This document shows, in pieces, positions 10,181-22,385 of a stretch of DNA of 64,000 bases. The notes below the pieces were generated by a model. That model did not search any database. It worked only from the letters and a program-made list of their open reading frames with translations, and was not told where the DNA came from. Where the stretch lies: contig CM043968.1 of NCBI GenBank assembly GCA_014529385.2, positions 30,165,013 to 30,229,012 of the forward strand, given 5' to 3'. How positions within the stretch are numbered: position 1 is the stretch's first letter; each line of letters starts with the position of its first letter. A program made the position numbers and the translations under genes. Origin of the DNA: Adiantum capillus-veneris. Taxonomy: Eukaryota; Streptophyta; Polypodiopsida; Polypodiales; Pteridaceae.

Positions 10181-11760
10181 TTATGATGAGCATCCTTCTT
10201 GAATTTCGACCAAGGTAGCTCTAGGAGGCTCATTACTTGTATTCTTGTGTGGGCAAGCACGATAGGCATGCCCTTGCTTCTCGCACTTGAAACAACGGTT
10301 ATCTTTTTGATAATTCTCTAATGCTTCAGGAGAGAGTCTATTTTTTACTTTATAAACTCCCTTCTCCTTAGATTTGTTGTTGTTGACTTTGCCTTTGGGA
10401 GACTTTAGGACATTGTCCTTCCCCTTAGGCTCGTTACGGTCCTTGTTTTTCGTGGGCTTAAGATTTCTCTTAGCCCCTTGTTGGAAATTGATTCGTGAAG
10501 CCACCATGGTATGGTGTATGATCGTAGATATGGTGCGTGGCCTTTGGAAGTTAACATACTCTGCCATATCCTCAGTTAAACCCGCACAAAATTGTTATTT
10601 TTCCTCTCCAAAATCCATCTTTTTGAAGACAATGGATTTGAGATGTAAATCGCAAAACTTGTCTACATATTTGTGAATAGATTTGTAGGGAGAGAGCTTC
10701 AAGCTTCGCCATTCAGTGAGTACTTTGTCTTTGGCATTAGTAGCCAAAAAATTGCTTCATGATGGAAGCTCTTAAACCTTTCCACGTTGTGGAGCTTCAC
10801 CATTTTCTTGTAGGCTAGACCACCATTGTTTGGTGGACTTTTGAAAATGCATAGCTAGATGATGTAGCTTAGAGGACTCCGTGAAGCCCTCATCTCCAAA
10901 CGCCGCATCGAATTGTTGAATAAAGGCCAAGACTTTGTCCGTACCACCAAAAGTGCCATTGTAGGTAAGGAAAGAGACGTTCTTTCCTCCCCCTTTGAAC
11001 TTTTTGAGCTTGGACAACCTCTTCTAGGCGGCATAGGATTTCCTACAGCCTCTGCTTTTAGGTGGTTCAAGAGGTGCACCATCACTTTCTTCAGAAGAGG
11101 AAGATTATGAGGAGGATGGAGAAGAGGGTGACCTCTTTCTCACCTTTTTCTTCCCTTGTTCCTCCTTGTCTGCACCATCACTTTCTTCAGAAGAGGAAGA
11201 GGATGAAGAAGATGGAGTAGAGGGTGACCTCTTTCTCGCCTTTTTCTTCTCTTGTTTTCTCTCGTCCCTCTTTGAATTAGGAGTATGCGATGGTCTTCTC
11301 TGTTTTGGGGGTGTTGGAGAGCGTTTTGCCCGCCGTCCTTGTGGAGCCATTTCCACCGAGGTGGTAGGAGACTCACTTCTTTCTCGTTCTTTCAGTGGGG
11401 GATCTACATTTGAGACTTGGGTTCTCCTTTGGGAAGGAGATGCATCATCGAGTAGTAGATTGTTGAGCCCTTCGTACGGATCCTCTTCTTCTTCCCTTAT
11501 TGAAGAGAGTCCTCTTTTGGAAGTCTCACTTGGAGGTTTCCCAGGTACTCTCTCTTCTTGCGGGGGAGTCTGGAGAATACCATGGGTGCGCAATTGTGTA
11601 GCACTTCACCTTGGAGGGATGGATTGCCCAAGCCCATTTTGTAGTTTAGAAACAAGATAGTTTGCGAGCATAGAGGCATCATTAGTTGCTCTTTCATTAG
11701 CAAAATCAAAGCTATCAACATTCATTTCAATCTCTTTTCCTTTGTAAGCCATACTAGCAA
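10181..11760 (-). pseudogene. gag of the chromovirus
   Basis: The start codon I favour is near 11,750 (MAYKGKEIEMNVDSF). An Arg/Ser-rich, low-complexity region follows (11,105-11,600), then the capsid-like domain (LTYNGTFGGTDKVLAFIQQF, KLHHLAMHFQKSTKQWWSSL, 10,772-11,017). The protein ends with a CCHC zinc knuckle, CFKCEKQGHAYRAC, near 10,255-10,300. At least two frame changes break it. The plus-strand ORF over 11,166-11,660 is an antisense shadow of the Arg/Ser region. Confidence 0.8.
11076..11267. repeat. Tandem duplication, period 96 bp, inside gag
   Basis: GCACCATCACTTTCTTCAGA starts at 11,076 and again at 11,172. The period is exactly 32 codons, so the Ser/Glu/Lys-rich gag linker was lengthened in frame. 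Confidence 0.85.
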
Positions 11761-11848
11761 ATTTTAGGTGTAAACTTAAATTACTTGTACTTTGGCACTT
11801 CAAGCAAATTTTAGGTGTAAACTTAAATTACTTGTACTTTGTACTCCT
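11757..11848. repeat. Tandem duplication, period 46 bp, at the gag start
   Basis: AGCAAATTTTAGGTGTAAAC begins at 11,757 and again at 11,803 with nearly identical sequence. It lies at the start of, or just upstream of, gag in the leader of the chromovirus. Confidence 0.85.
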
Positions 11849-12180
11849 CTTTACCTTCAAAGATAAGCACTCAAGCATCTATACCCGTGGCTCAAATATT
11901 ATTAATTGCAAGGAGTAGAAGAGAGAGTTCAATAGAGCCAAGAGATCACCGGTTCCTGTTAAGCTTCTAATAGCTCAATAATGGTTATGCCATAAGCAAG
12001 CCCGGTAGGACTCCATTATTAAGACCATAGCTCTCAACGGTGTCCCCGTTAACTGCATAAATAGGCGAGCTTCAAGGATGAAAAATCCCTATTCTACTTA
12101 CTCTTTTGCAAATAATAACACCAACCATTTGTAGCAAGCTTGAGGACCTCTCTTCTTCAACAAGAAAAGAGAAACCAATA
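11849..12180 (-). other. Untranslated leader of the chromovirus
   Basis: About 330 bp between the gag start and the primer-binding site. No convincing ORF; this is where packaging and dimerisation signals would be expected. Confidence 0.5.
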
Positions 12181-12193
12181 GCTCTGATACCAA
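12181..12193 (-). promoter_or_regulatory. Primer-binding site (initiator tRNA-Met) of the chromovirus
   Basis: In element orientation it reads TTGGTATCAGAGC directly after the 5' LTR end (TGTTACA). It is the complement of the 3' end of plant initiator tRNA-Met and fixes both the LTR border and the element's direction. Confidence 0.9.
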
Positions 12194-12840
12194 TGTAACA
12201 TTTAATGCACCGGTAACTTGTGTGTAGCGGAAACTGATAACATAGTGAGCATTTTATTAAGAACAAGTTCCTAATGAGCATGAATGGAGTACTTAATTTG
12301 AGAAATCAACCTACCAATTTACACCTAGCTAATTTGGCATTGAGAATCTTGAAAAGAGAGAGAAATAGAACAATTGGCAACAAATGAGGACCAGATTTAC
12401 GTGGAGCCGGTTCCCCCTCCATAACGGCTTTGTATTATAGCTTCTTCATTCAAAGAAGACTTTTGTACAATACAATCTTTGTAAAATTAGTTGGTTTAAT
12501 GAAGAGGAAGCTTCATACACCAAAATATGCTTGAAAAACAAACCTAGTGTCCCTAGCCTTAGTCCCAAGACCTCACACACCTTCAAAAATGGTGAGAGCT
12601 AGCAGGGAATGAGGATAAATTGAGAGGAAGAAGAGGTATCTTACAAGAAAGAAGTATTCTCATCACATAATCACTCTATTAGCATAGCTTAGCTTAGTAA
12701 TTAGCATGGTAGAGGAGATGAGCATGCCATTGAAGCTTGGCTCTTGGTTGGATTTGCATTCCATAGTCAAGAGTTGCTGGTGTAGGCCTCTACTTCTCAA
12801 TGCTTGGAGAAGGAGATGGAGTTCTTCTTGCACACATGAG

Positions 12841-12874
<34 letters not shown>

Positions 12875-13752
12875 CATTGTTAGAGTAAAATGCAGCCTTC
12901 TCTCTCATCTTGGTCAACCCCTCTTGCTAATTGGTCATGCTGGCATCCCATTGGCCCCTGTAAAGCTTAGCCCAATCACAAATTAGAATCATAATTGCCA
13001 GCCTTGTGACATGTGTCCCCCTTTCCCCTTTTGTGAGAGCTTTAGGTAATTAAATAATTCAATTAAACTCTCATTGGACCTGTTAGTCTTTTGGCCAATA
13101 GGAATCAGGCAAGCCATTGGGCTGCTGAATGCTCATTGGACCCCTTGGTGTACTATCCCATAATATTCTAGGGAGGGTAATTTCTATTGTTTCTTTTATC
13201 AATAATTTTTAAATTGATTAGACTAAAACTACTCTAGCCTAATTCTCATTGGTCCACCTCTATGGACATCCAATAGGATTTGAGGGAAGCTTGGGGGCAA
13301 CTCGCCTAGGAGCCTGACATGTGTCCAATATTTGTGTAAAGGGGGAGCTTTAGAGTGTGTGTATGTGTGTGTTTCTCTCTCATATCCTACTCTCATGGCT
13401 CGCCCCCTCCTTGATAGGGTTGTGGGAAGACGTTTTAGTCTTCCCATGGCCATCCAACGTTTTCCCCTATATTGGCCTTTGGACAACTTGAATAAAATAT
13501 TAGGAACCTTAGCCTATGGAAGTCTTAATGGGACTCAACGTTAGGTCTTCTAAGTCCCATTGAAACACATTCCTCTTTTGTAGGCTGTCCCCCTTTGGAT
13601 CCCTATTTTTGCTCCTTTGGATCCCTGACAGAGATCGGTATGGCAGCCTTACCAATATTCTAGCTTTTACTCCCCTGGTACTTCTCCATCTTGAATGATC
13701 AGTTTAACATGAGAAAATCATTTGGGAGTATTATATATTAGTTTTTATGACA
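12194..13752 (-). repeat. 5' LTR of the chromovirus
   Basis: 1,559 bp, colinear with the 3' LTR, TG..CA ends. Contains a GT array at about 12,843-12,871. It should carry the element's promoter in minus orientation; I could not fix a TATA box with confidence. Confidence 0.9.
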
Positions 13753-13764
13753 AAAGGAGCTTGT

Positions 13765-15830
13765 AGTAGGGACTAGTAAAGAGAAATTCCAAGTGGTGAT
13801 TGAACCCCACTTGAAACTAAAGAGCCAAAACTCATAGTGCCTGACAGTGAAGATCCCTTAGATGGAATTCCGTTTGTAGAAGAAGACTGGCTAGGGCACT
13901 TATGGGAAATAGCTAGAGAGATTAATGATGGGAGTCTAACTTTGAAATCAGCTCCTATAGAGGAAGTTTGGTTAGACAATCTACCTCCTAATATGGACAT
14001 GGATGTACAATCCTTGTATGGGGATTGTGGCTCTGAAGCTTCAGGAATGTCTAAACCAATGAATCTGAAATCACTACCCTCTTACGTGGGAGATAACGAA
14101 GACGAATCCATAGTGTGTAAAACCACTCATGTAAAAAGAGCGGAACAGATCCTAGAGGTAGACAACATCCATTCAATCATGTCTAAACCCATTCAATGCA
14201 CTCTTACTTTAGGAGAACTGTTAAAAATTAGACCATATTTATGGAATGATCTACAAAAAACTCTAGAGAAGGTGGGATAACAAGGCTAATTGCAAAAAAA
14301 ATTGGGAAAATTGAAACACGAATTGGATAACAAAGAGATTAGATCCGTCCCAATGTACAAAGTCAAAGAATACTACGAAGGGGAAGAAGGAAACACAACC
14401 CTTCCACTGAGATATAATAATATAGAAACCATGGAAATACTGGATAGTGGGACATGAATAGCCATAGCCACGAAAGCATTATGGGAATCATGGGGAAAAC
14501 CAGTCATTAGACAAATTCAAATGAAATTGCAATTGACTGATGGACACATCCAAAGACCCTTAGGATTGCTTGAAAAAGTGATGTGTTAATTCTTGTGCAT
14601 TGATTATCAAAATATTTTTGCAAAAATAGACTTTGGAAAGAAACTCAATTATGAAATCATATTGGGAAGAACTTTCATGCGACAAGTACAACTCATTTAG
14701 GATTAGGGAAACATTTAGCTGTACTTGAAGCAAGTGGGATCAATAACAAGGGTTAATCTAAAAGATCACATTTATAGAGATGTCATGAAAACACCCATAC
14801 AAGAATTTGACTCAGTCTCTTCGGTTGAAACTAAGCTTCCATCTTGGTTGAACAAAGACACACCTATTTGGATGTGTGGAGCTTCAAAAAACGGGAGCTT
14901 AAAACGAGAAGAATGTATCTTAGAAAGGGATTGCACAGATGAAGCCTATGTACTTGAACCCTTTCCGGAGCATTTTTTTGAGCCATTTGAGTGGACTCAA
15001 ATTTTAGCAAAAATGGATGTGTGTGTAAATTGTGTATGCCTACTCAATTTTGCAATGAGGATGGCTATGACATAATTCCCATACAAATGATCTCAACCCT
15101 TCACATTAAAGACGAAATTTAAGAATTCAAGGACTTAATGAAAGCTCAACAAGTCTTTTCAGACCTCTATTATGATGCAACAAACGAGTTAGAAGAACAT
15201 TCAGCTACCTCAGATGATTTTGGGTCGGAAAAAGAACATGTGAGAGCTAAACTACTCATGAAAGGAAGGGAGGAAAAGTTTTTTGACTTTCCAAACCAAA
15301 AACCGAGAAGACAGAAATGGTATAGATGAAAAAGACACACCAAAAACTTGAAATCTAAACCCATGCCATCAGTCTCTAGTAGAACACAATTTTTGATGCA
15401 AATAGATGCAATAATGCTTTGTAAGATTTGTAGAATGCTGCTCACTTACATTCAAACTTTTCATGAGCCTGAGCAAGCAGGAGCACCATGGATGTCTTTC
15501 CACAAAGGAAACAAAGGTCTATGCTATGATTTAAGTGGACAACCTTCAGAAGAATTCCTCTATGGCTTCTACACCAGATGTATGTTTTTGTCATCTAGCA
15601 ATATGTTGGCATTCGAAGAGGCATTCTATATAGGTCTCTTCACGTGACGAACAAAGATCTTTGGTCCAGTGATCAACAACCTTACATCAAGGTTTGTTGG
15701 CTATTCAGCCATTGAACTTAAAAACAAAGTCACCATGTAGTTTTTGCAAGTCCCAAACAAAGAAAGACAAATTGGATATGGAAAACCCCTACATGCGCTT
15801 AAAGACTGCCTAGCCAGCCTATGAAGCTGT
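13765..15830 (+). pseudogene. Retropepsin-bearing retroelement polyprotein fossil
   Basis: Coding-like sequence begins almost at the LTR border (ELVVGTSKEKFQVVIEPH), shifts frame near 13,800 and continues open to 14,280. An acidic linker follows (PDSEDPLDGIPF), then METMEILDSGT (14,428-14,460), an aspartic-protease active site D-S-G-T, and after about 55 residues YEIILGRTFMRQVQLI, the I-L-G-R flap partner. Downstream pieces at 14,725-15,075, 15,138-15,329 and 15,348-15,647 and the shorter FGPVINNLTSRFVGYS and YGKPLHALKDCLASL share one reading direction with a few stops. No reverse transcriptase is seen. The protein resembles unnamed retroelement proteins of ferns (from memory, unchecked). A purine tract and LTR-like sequence follow at once, which supports a retroelement. 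Confidence 0.55.
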
Positions 15831-15850
15831 GTCAAGGGACGACACAGTCG

Positions 15851-15863
15851 AGGAGGGGGGGAA
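15851..15863 (+). promoter_or_regulatory. Polypurine tract before a probable 3' LTR
   Basis: AGGAGGGGGGGAA immediately before TGCTAGCAGCAAGC. Position right after the polyprotein fossil fits a plus-strand primer. Confidence 0.6.
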
Positions 15864-16310
15864 TGCTAGCAGCAAGCTAACTTGGATAACATTTTTTGGA
15901 GCTTTTATTGACAAAACACTTATTATTTTTATACATCGGGAATGTTGCAACTCCTACTTTCCAGATAAACAATGTAATTGATGAGCCGGGGCTACAAGCT
16001 TCCAGATTGTATCAATCTATCTTTAGTTAGAGCTCCCAAATTATTAGTTTTGACCACAGAAACCTTGGCTAAGGTATAAAAGCCAAATTTTGTAGGTATT
16101 TAAAAAAAATGGATAATAGAACATAGTGTGACCTAACGACACTCACTTCTCTTCTTTCTCATGCTTCCTACTCCCTTCTCAGTTGTCACATTGCAGTGCC
16201 GTCTGTTGCGTTACAACCGCAGGTAAGAGCTCTACGCGTTGATGTAAGCATTTCATGGTGATTCGTAGCTTTTGATGTCGCCAACCCACGGTCTAATTTC
16301 ATCATAAACA
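15864..16310 (+). repeat. Probable 3' LTR of the protease-bearing element
   Basis: Starts TGCTAGCAGC next to the purine tract. A TATA box (GGTATAAAAGCC, 16,072-16,083) with pyrimidine-rich sequence 60-100 bp on (16,140-16,180) looks like an LTR promoter and leader. The right border is uncertain; ATAAACA at about 16,310 would give a CA end. No partner LTR is in the window, since the left half of the element is missing. Confidence 0.45.
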
Positions 16311-16769
16311 GAAATTTAAGCTTAAAAATCATAAAATAAGTATAGGCGGGGTATTTGGGGCAACATTGCTAAGCATTTAGATGCATTCTGGGTCAAAAAC
16401 GACTAGGTTAAAAACTCATTGTTGTTAATAACAATTTTTGCACTTGACCTAAAGTGAGGTTTGAGACCATAAGCATGTGTGTTTAGGTCTTATAAACATG
16501 TCCTAAAAGTTTCGTAACGTTTGGATGTCGTTTGATGCTGTAACGGTTATGATTTGTTTGACGATTAGCGACTAGCTTTTGGTGATTTCTATCATTTGAG
16601 TGTAACTTGAGTTAGATGCAAGTTGTATATTGTTTTCCAAGAGATTGACAACCTCTTGTAGCCTCTATGCACTAGTCGAGTTAGCTTTGTCCCATGGATT
16701 GACAATTATATTCGTGGTTCTTGCTATGTCAGCAATAAGATAGAAGTGAGGTTAGACACCCGTTCCACA
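16311..16769. other. Non-coding, nothing recognised
   Basis: AT-rich sequence with no ORF or repeat I can name. Confidence 0.35.
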
Positions 16770-17700
<931 letters not shown>

Positions 17701-18205
17701 ATTTGTACCCATCTCCTCTGTCTGTTAAGGATCTGCAAAGCTTTCTAGCTTTGAAATTCAGTATCTTTCACATCGTGGCTCCGTTTGAGGAGTCGTCTAA
17801 AGCTGCTTCTAAAGAACTTTGAATACTACATTCTAGAGCATCAACACATCACTTCAAACACTTGGAACTACCCTCTCAATTGGCCTTTGTTGGAGCCTTC
17901 TTGGCCCCAAAAACCATGCTTTTCATGCATTTCCATTGACCTTTGTCTGCCTAGCCTTACATACCAGCTTTAACCGTTTACCCATCACCTGCGTGCATCC
18001 TTAGCTTTGCTTGGCACCACTTCTTGCTCAAACCAATTTTCCTTACACCATCATTGCCCAACCCCCTGTTGAACATTCATGTTCAACCAAAAGCTCTTTA
18101 TTGAACTTGAAACCTGTAACACTTTGCTAGCACTTAAGCATGAAAAAAAACACAATCATATGTACATTATGTACAACACTATATGTCCACCACTCTTAGG
18201 CCTTT
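17701..18205. other. Non-coding between helicase fossil and second Ty3/gypsy
   Basis: No convincing gene. It holds a perfect 20-bp hairpin, GTTGAACAT TC ATGTTCAAC, at 18,068-18,087. If the second gypsy element kept a 3' LTR it should lie here, but I cannot delimit one. Confidence 0.4.
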
Positions 18206-19243
18206 TCAAGTGGGTTGCCCAGCCACCCTGGCTACAATCTGATTTACATCAATAATCAAATTCTTATTGAAGTACAACTTAAGCCGCACCACATTCACCA
18301 TGTCTCTAAGTAGCTTGCCATTCGCTCTCATTAGTTGATAGGTCCCATTTAAAAAATCTTTCTGTACCCTATACGGACCCGTCCACTTCTTCTTGAACTT
18401 CTTTTGGAAAGTAAAATCCAAGTAATTCTTGTATTTCATCACCAGATCTCCTTCTTCTATCTTCTTATCTAGCAGTCTTTGATTAAACTTAGCAATCCGT
18501 TTCTCCCGCTACTTCAAATAATAATCCACTAATGCCTCCTTGCTCATTTGCAAAGCTTTGAGATTGAAAATTTGATCCTGCAAAACTTCATTATGTGTGG
18601 CATTGACTGGCCACATTCCTTTCAAAGCACCTAGCTATGTATGTACTGGCAACACTACCTCCTTACCATAGACCAACTTGAATGGAGTAAAATTGGTTGC
18701 CACTTTGAAGGAAGATTTGTCTGCCTATAAAATATTTGATTTTCACTTTGTTTCTTGCTTGTAAAAAGAGTTTGTCAGCATCTTTATGATTTGACCATTG
18801 GCACTCTCCACCAGACCATTGCATTGACGATGATAGGGTGAAAACAATCGGTGTTGAATGCTTAGCTTCTCCACCAAAACCTTCATAAGTTTGCTTCTAA
18901 ATCCCTATCCTCTATCTTCCACAAGCACCCATGGCACTCCAAAGTGATAGAAAATGTTATAAAAAACAAATTGAGCTACCACATGAGCATGTATCTCCTT
19001 TAGCTTTGCCTTCAACCCCTTGGTAAGGTAGTTAATAGCCGCTACAATGTATTTCTTCCCAGTTGTCAACTTTGGGAGTGGACCAATGGCATCCAAACCC
19101 CACTTTTCAAAACCATTCTGAGCAATGTTAACTCCCTGTGATTTGTCTACTAGCCTTCTCTCACCCATAGTTTGAGATTCATGGCAGATTTTGCACCAAT
19201 AGTGCACATCACGTACCATTGAAGTACCAATAGTGCACATCAT
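18206..19243 (-). pseudogene. Integrase of the second Ty3/gypsy
   Basis: Starts with an H/C region (HYWCKICHESQTMGERR) and continues FEKWGLDAIGPLPK, KYIVAAINYLTKGLKAK (first D region), FYHFGVPWVLVEDRG (second D; here E-D), then SPYHRQCNGLVESANGQIIK (the catalytic E) and FTPFKLVYGKEVVLP. The C-terminal part reads KKWTGPYRVQKDFLNGTYQL and VNVVRLKLYF, the GPY/F module. Several stops break the middle (18,450-18,900). The order and spacing are those of a complete gypsy integrase. Confidence 0.8.
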
Positions 19244-19461
19244 GTCCCATTGAAGGCCACCAAAACCCTGCTCTCAAATCTCAAAACAAAACCTTGTCTT
19301 TTACCTTGATCCCACTTTCCAAAACCATGCCAATTTCTTTCTTGAAAAGCACCCTTTGTAGCACTCTGTCCCTTCCATAGGTCATTAGATCCTCCATGCT
19401 TTCTACACTATCCGCCTCTTTTTTTGCAGCTTGGACAATATTTTTGAACACTAGCTTGTGC

Positions 19462-19863
19462 TCAAGAAGTCTTAAATCTCCTTAAAAGCCTGACGACCAA
19501 CATAAGTGGTTGGGGATACATATATACATGTACCTGCACTTGCACTTTGTTGTTTGCAAACTGATCTGCTTCTTGGTTCAGCCCCCTTTCAATATGCTTG
19601 AATTGAATCTCTCCAAAAAACTTCAGCAACTTCTTAATGGCATAGAAACAATGCTTCAACAAATCCCATTTCACCTGCTATTGGCCCAGTAACTGCTTGA
19701 TGACCAACAAAGCATCTCCTTTTACCACCAACCTCAAAATGCCAAACTCTACACACTGCTCCACCTCATTGGTATGAGCATCCTCCAAGTTGTAAGCCCT
19801 TGAAAAAATCACTTTGCAGTGTGGATCCCATATCACTACACCTCCACCTGCTTTTTGTATCAC
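19462..19863 (-). pseudogene. Second, plant-type RNase H domain of the Ty3/gypsy element
   Basis: Reads KAGGGVVIWDPHCKVIFSRA, NEVEQCVEFGILRLVVKGDA, then after one stop AIKKLLKFFGEIQFKHIERG and NQEADQFANN. These match the archaeal/plant-type RNase H fold (GGxGVVxxD..; E in the helix; V-x-G-D; R-x-x-N-x-x-A-D). It is distinct from the usual retroviral RNase H attached to the RT, which is present separately at 23,050-23,340. Confidence 0.75.
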
Positions 19864-19912
19864 CCTCGTATAAGCACCCTCAGGGGGTTCTCCTCTTAGA
19901 CATGTAGGTTAC

Positions 19913-20195
19913 TGTTGGGTATGCAAGCCCGGATTCCATAGTGTCTACGCCCGTGAGAACAAGTCTCAAGGCATGCAACTATAGACCATCAGTTAGTAGA
20001 GTTTGCATGAGTAAAAGGTGTGGTTGATATCACCTTTCAAAAACTATGTAAAGACTTTTTTTTTTAATGGAATTAGAAGTAGTAGCGTGTTCTCCTTTTG
20101 AAAATTGTGTCAACTTCTTCTCTCTCTCTCTCTCTCTCTCTCGTCTTTCTCTGCACGCCCTGCACCACCATGGATCCCTAGCTCCAACCCCAACA
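19913..20195 (+). repeat. 5' LTR of the gag-only copia
   Basis: TG..CA ends. It has a TC run (about 20,119-20,142) that is much shorter in the other LTR (about 22,320-22,328), so this microsatellite changed length after insertion. Confidence 0.85.
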
Positions 20196-20197
20196 AC

Positions 20198-20210
20198 TGG
20201 TATCAGAGCC
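20198..20210 (+). promoter_or_regulatory. Primer-binding site (tRNA-Met) of the gag-only copia
   Basis: TGGTATCAGAGCC, complementary to the 3' end of initiator tRNA-Met. Confidence 0.9.
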
Positions 20211-20858
20211 CTATTGGGCCTCGGCTCTCGACAAAACATCTCGTGGGTACAGCTGCTTACACAGAAGGACGAAGAGCTGTCGACCTACAATTTTTTGCCC
20301 ACAATTAACAGTAGGAGGATCGCCCTGGCTTGCTGGGAAGAATTCGACTCTTGAGCCCCTGTCGATTCAGCCTCTAGAGGCTCTACACAAGCAACCCGCC
20401 ATCGTGCGCTGTTCAGTCGCTACAGAAATCCACAGTTTTTTGTTTTTTTTCCCCCTTTGTTAATTTTTTTCACACATAAGGTTCTAATTTTTCAATTGGC
20501 CCTCCAAGCTTTTGTCTATCCTCTTCAATTAAGAGGCAGATCTCACATTCAAAGCCCCAAAAATATTGGCAATTACGCATGGATTCATTACAGCAATCTC
20601 TAAGTGCACACAAAGATTCCAGCATTTTGTTTTGGCGATTTTAATCTATAAAGCGGAGTTGCAATCATTGAAGGCTATGTCACTGTTGTCCAAGTTTTTC
20701 TTGGAAGATCAGTCGCTCGCTGTCGGTTCTTCTTGGTTATTTTATGCTAAGGATCCACTGATATGTTAAAAGGTAATTCGAAATTCCATTAACAAAGATC
20801 GACGATCGTTCTTCACAAGCATAACAAACACGACCAAGCTATCCTTTGCATATTGAAT

Positions 20859-21814
20859 ATGACATCAAAAGTCGACAAGTTCAATGGATCCGGCTTCCAT
20901 ACTTGGCAGATCAAAGTTAAAGGCTATTTGATGTGGAAAAACTTATGGAAGGTGGTCAAGCCTCTCGCAGCCGACGAATCTGGAACATCCGCCGATGCGT
21001 TACAAGGGCATTATCTGCTGAGCTACAAAGGAAAGACGAACAAGCTTTTGGTATCATTCTAACCTCCTTAGAAGACGATTTTATTCATTATTTGGACGAT
21101 GTTGATTCTTCAAGTGCTGCCTGGATAGAGTTAGAGAAGCTTTTCGGTGCCAAAGCTAAGTATTCAAAAATGAGTTTAAAAATGGAATTATATTCCATCC
21201 GCATGCGTGAAGATGAGAACATTGCAGCTTTAGCCAACAGACTGAAGAGTATTAAAACTCAACTTGTTTATGTCGAAGCTCCAATACCAGAAGAAGATCT
21301 CATAGCCATTTTGTTAAAAAGTTTGACTAACAAATTTCATCAAATTGTTGCTATTTTAAAAGAGAAAGATCCGCTGCCCTCCTTGGATGGTATCATCAAT
21401 TCATTGCAGGAAGAAGAACGCAGGGTACCTAGTACCAATTCTACTATTTTTCCCAGTGCATACACAGTCTCGAATGCTGTATCTCCCACCAGTTCTTCTG
21501 ATACTTCCAGTGCATATGCAGTCACTAAATGTGCTGCTACAACAGCTTCATCTCGACCATTCAATGGTACCAGATCTTGTGCCATTTGTGGGCGCAACAA
21601 TCATCAGACAAAAGATTGTTTCAAGAAGAATCCTTGTGTTCACTGTGGTAAGAAAAATCATCCGTCAAATAGGTTCTTTCAAAAGGGTAAAACTCAAATT
21701 CATGTGGTTGAGGGAGACACTCAATCTCCAATACATTCAGTTGACTTAGATAAACTCTTTTCATGTTGTTTAGTCAAAATAAATTGTACAGGCTATAGAC
21801 ACTGCCACCCATGA
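20859..21814 (+). pseudogene. copia gag with one frameshift
   Basis: I start it at the ATG at 20,859 (MTSKVDKFNGSGFHTWQIKV, the FNG..Y/F..W motif of copia gag N-termini). A frameshift at about 20,990-21,010 is needed to pass from ADALQ into ALSAELQRKDEQAFGIIL, which then stays open to 21,814. The capsid core (WIELEKLFGAKAKYSKMSL, YSIRMREDENIAALANRLKS, LLKSLTNKFHQI) is followed by two zinc knuckles. The first is intact (CAICGRNNHQTKDC). The second (CVHCGKKNHPSNRF) has lost its last cysteine. Only gag is present; the element must have depended on other copies for reverse transcription and integration. Confidence 0.8.
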
Positions 21815-22100
21815 GTGGTAAGACCTCCCAATTTATCAGTTTTTGTTCTCAAGTCCTATTTTTGTCCTACTTCTCGTGAGGTTATTGGGTACACCTTAAA
21901 CCCAAGGTTTGGCAGTGAACCAAAAACTCCATTTTTGGTAGCAAATTTTTTGACCTACACCCTATTTGTTCAAGGGGGGGTTATCATAGCACCAGGTTAT
22001 GGATACACCAGAAATCCTTGGTTGTGAGAAAACCTAAAACTCATGGTTGACGAGTACACCAAAAACTCTAGATATCATGAGTTCCTTGTCCAGTTCGGGC

Positions 22101-22113
22101 TTGAGGGGGGGAT
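22101..22113 (+). promoter_or_regulatory. Polypurine tract of the gag-only copia
   Basis: TTGAGGGGGGGAT directly before the 3' LTR. Confidence 0.8.
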
Positions 22114-22385
22114 TGTTGGGTATGCAAGCCTGGATTCCATAGTGTCTACACCCGTGAGAACAAGTCTCAAGGCATGCAGCTATTAGACCATCAGTTAGTA
22201 GAGTTTGCATGAGTAAAAGGTGTGGTTGATATCGCCTTTCAAAAACTATGTAAAGACTTTTTTTTAATGGAATTAGAAGTAGTAGCGTGTTCTCCTTTTG
22301 AAAACTGTGTCGACTTCTTCTCTCTCTCGCTCGTCTTTCTCTGCACGCCTTGCACCACCATGGCTCCCTAGCTCCAACCCCAACA
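22114..22385 (+). repeat. 3' LTR of the gag-only copia
   Basis: Colinear with 19,913-20,195; differs by a handful of substitutions and by the shorter TC run. Confidence 0.85.

Larger units (their letters stand above)
4862..13752 (-). mobile_element. Full-length Ty3/gypsy retrotransposon (chromovirus), degenerate
   Basis: This element on the minus strand is 8,891 bp long. Two direct LTRs (4,862-6,398 and 12,194-13,752) have TG..CA ends. A primer-binding site for initiator tRNA-Met lies next to the right (5') LTR, and a purine tract next to the left (3') LTR. Flanking 5-mers GAAGG (left) and AAAGG (right) look like a target-site duplication with one mismatch. From right to left it encodes gag with a CCHC knuckle, protease, reverse transcriptase, RNase H, integrase and a chromodomain, the pol order of Ty3/gypsy chromoviruses. 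All coding parts carry stops and frameshifts, and one segment of RNase H plus the integrase N-terminus is deleted, so it is inactive. The LTRs differ by substitutions and by indels such as the length of their GT arrays. Confidence 0.9.
19913..22385 (+). mobile_element. Non-autonomous Ty1/copia element with gag only
   Basis: 2,473 bp. LTRs 19,913-20,195 (283 bp) and 22,114-22,385 (272 bp) start TGTTGGGTATGCAAGC and end CCCCAACA. The primer-binding site TGGTATCAGAGCC lies two bases after the 5' LTR, and a purine tract (TTGAGGGGGGGAT) abuts the 3' LTR. Between them there is one gag gene and about 300 bp of spacer; there is no protease, integrase or RT. Flanks GTTAC (19,908-19,912) and ACTAC (22,386-22,390) match at only three of five positions, so the target duplication is decayed. 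It sits in the opposite orientation inside the second gypsy element. Confidence 0.85.

Noticed and set aside
11166-11660. 164-codon plus-strand ORF
   Set aside because: Antisense shadow of the Ser/Arg-rich gag region of the chromovirus; composition is explained by the minus strand.
20198-20210. Possible tRNA gene fragment (TGGTATCAGAGC)
   Set aside because: The strings here, at 12,181, 46,738 and 56,553 are complements of a tRNA 3' end next to LTRs, so primer-binding sites; no cloverleaf surrounds them.
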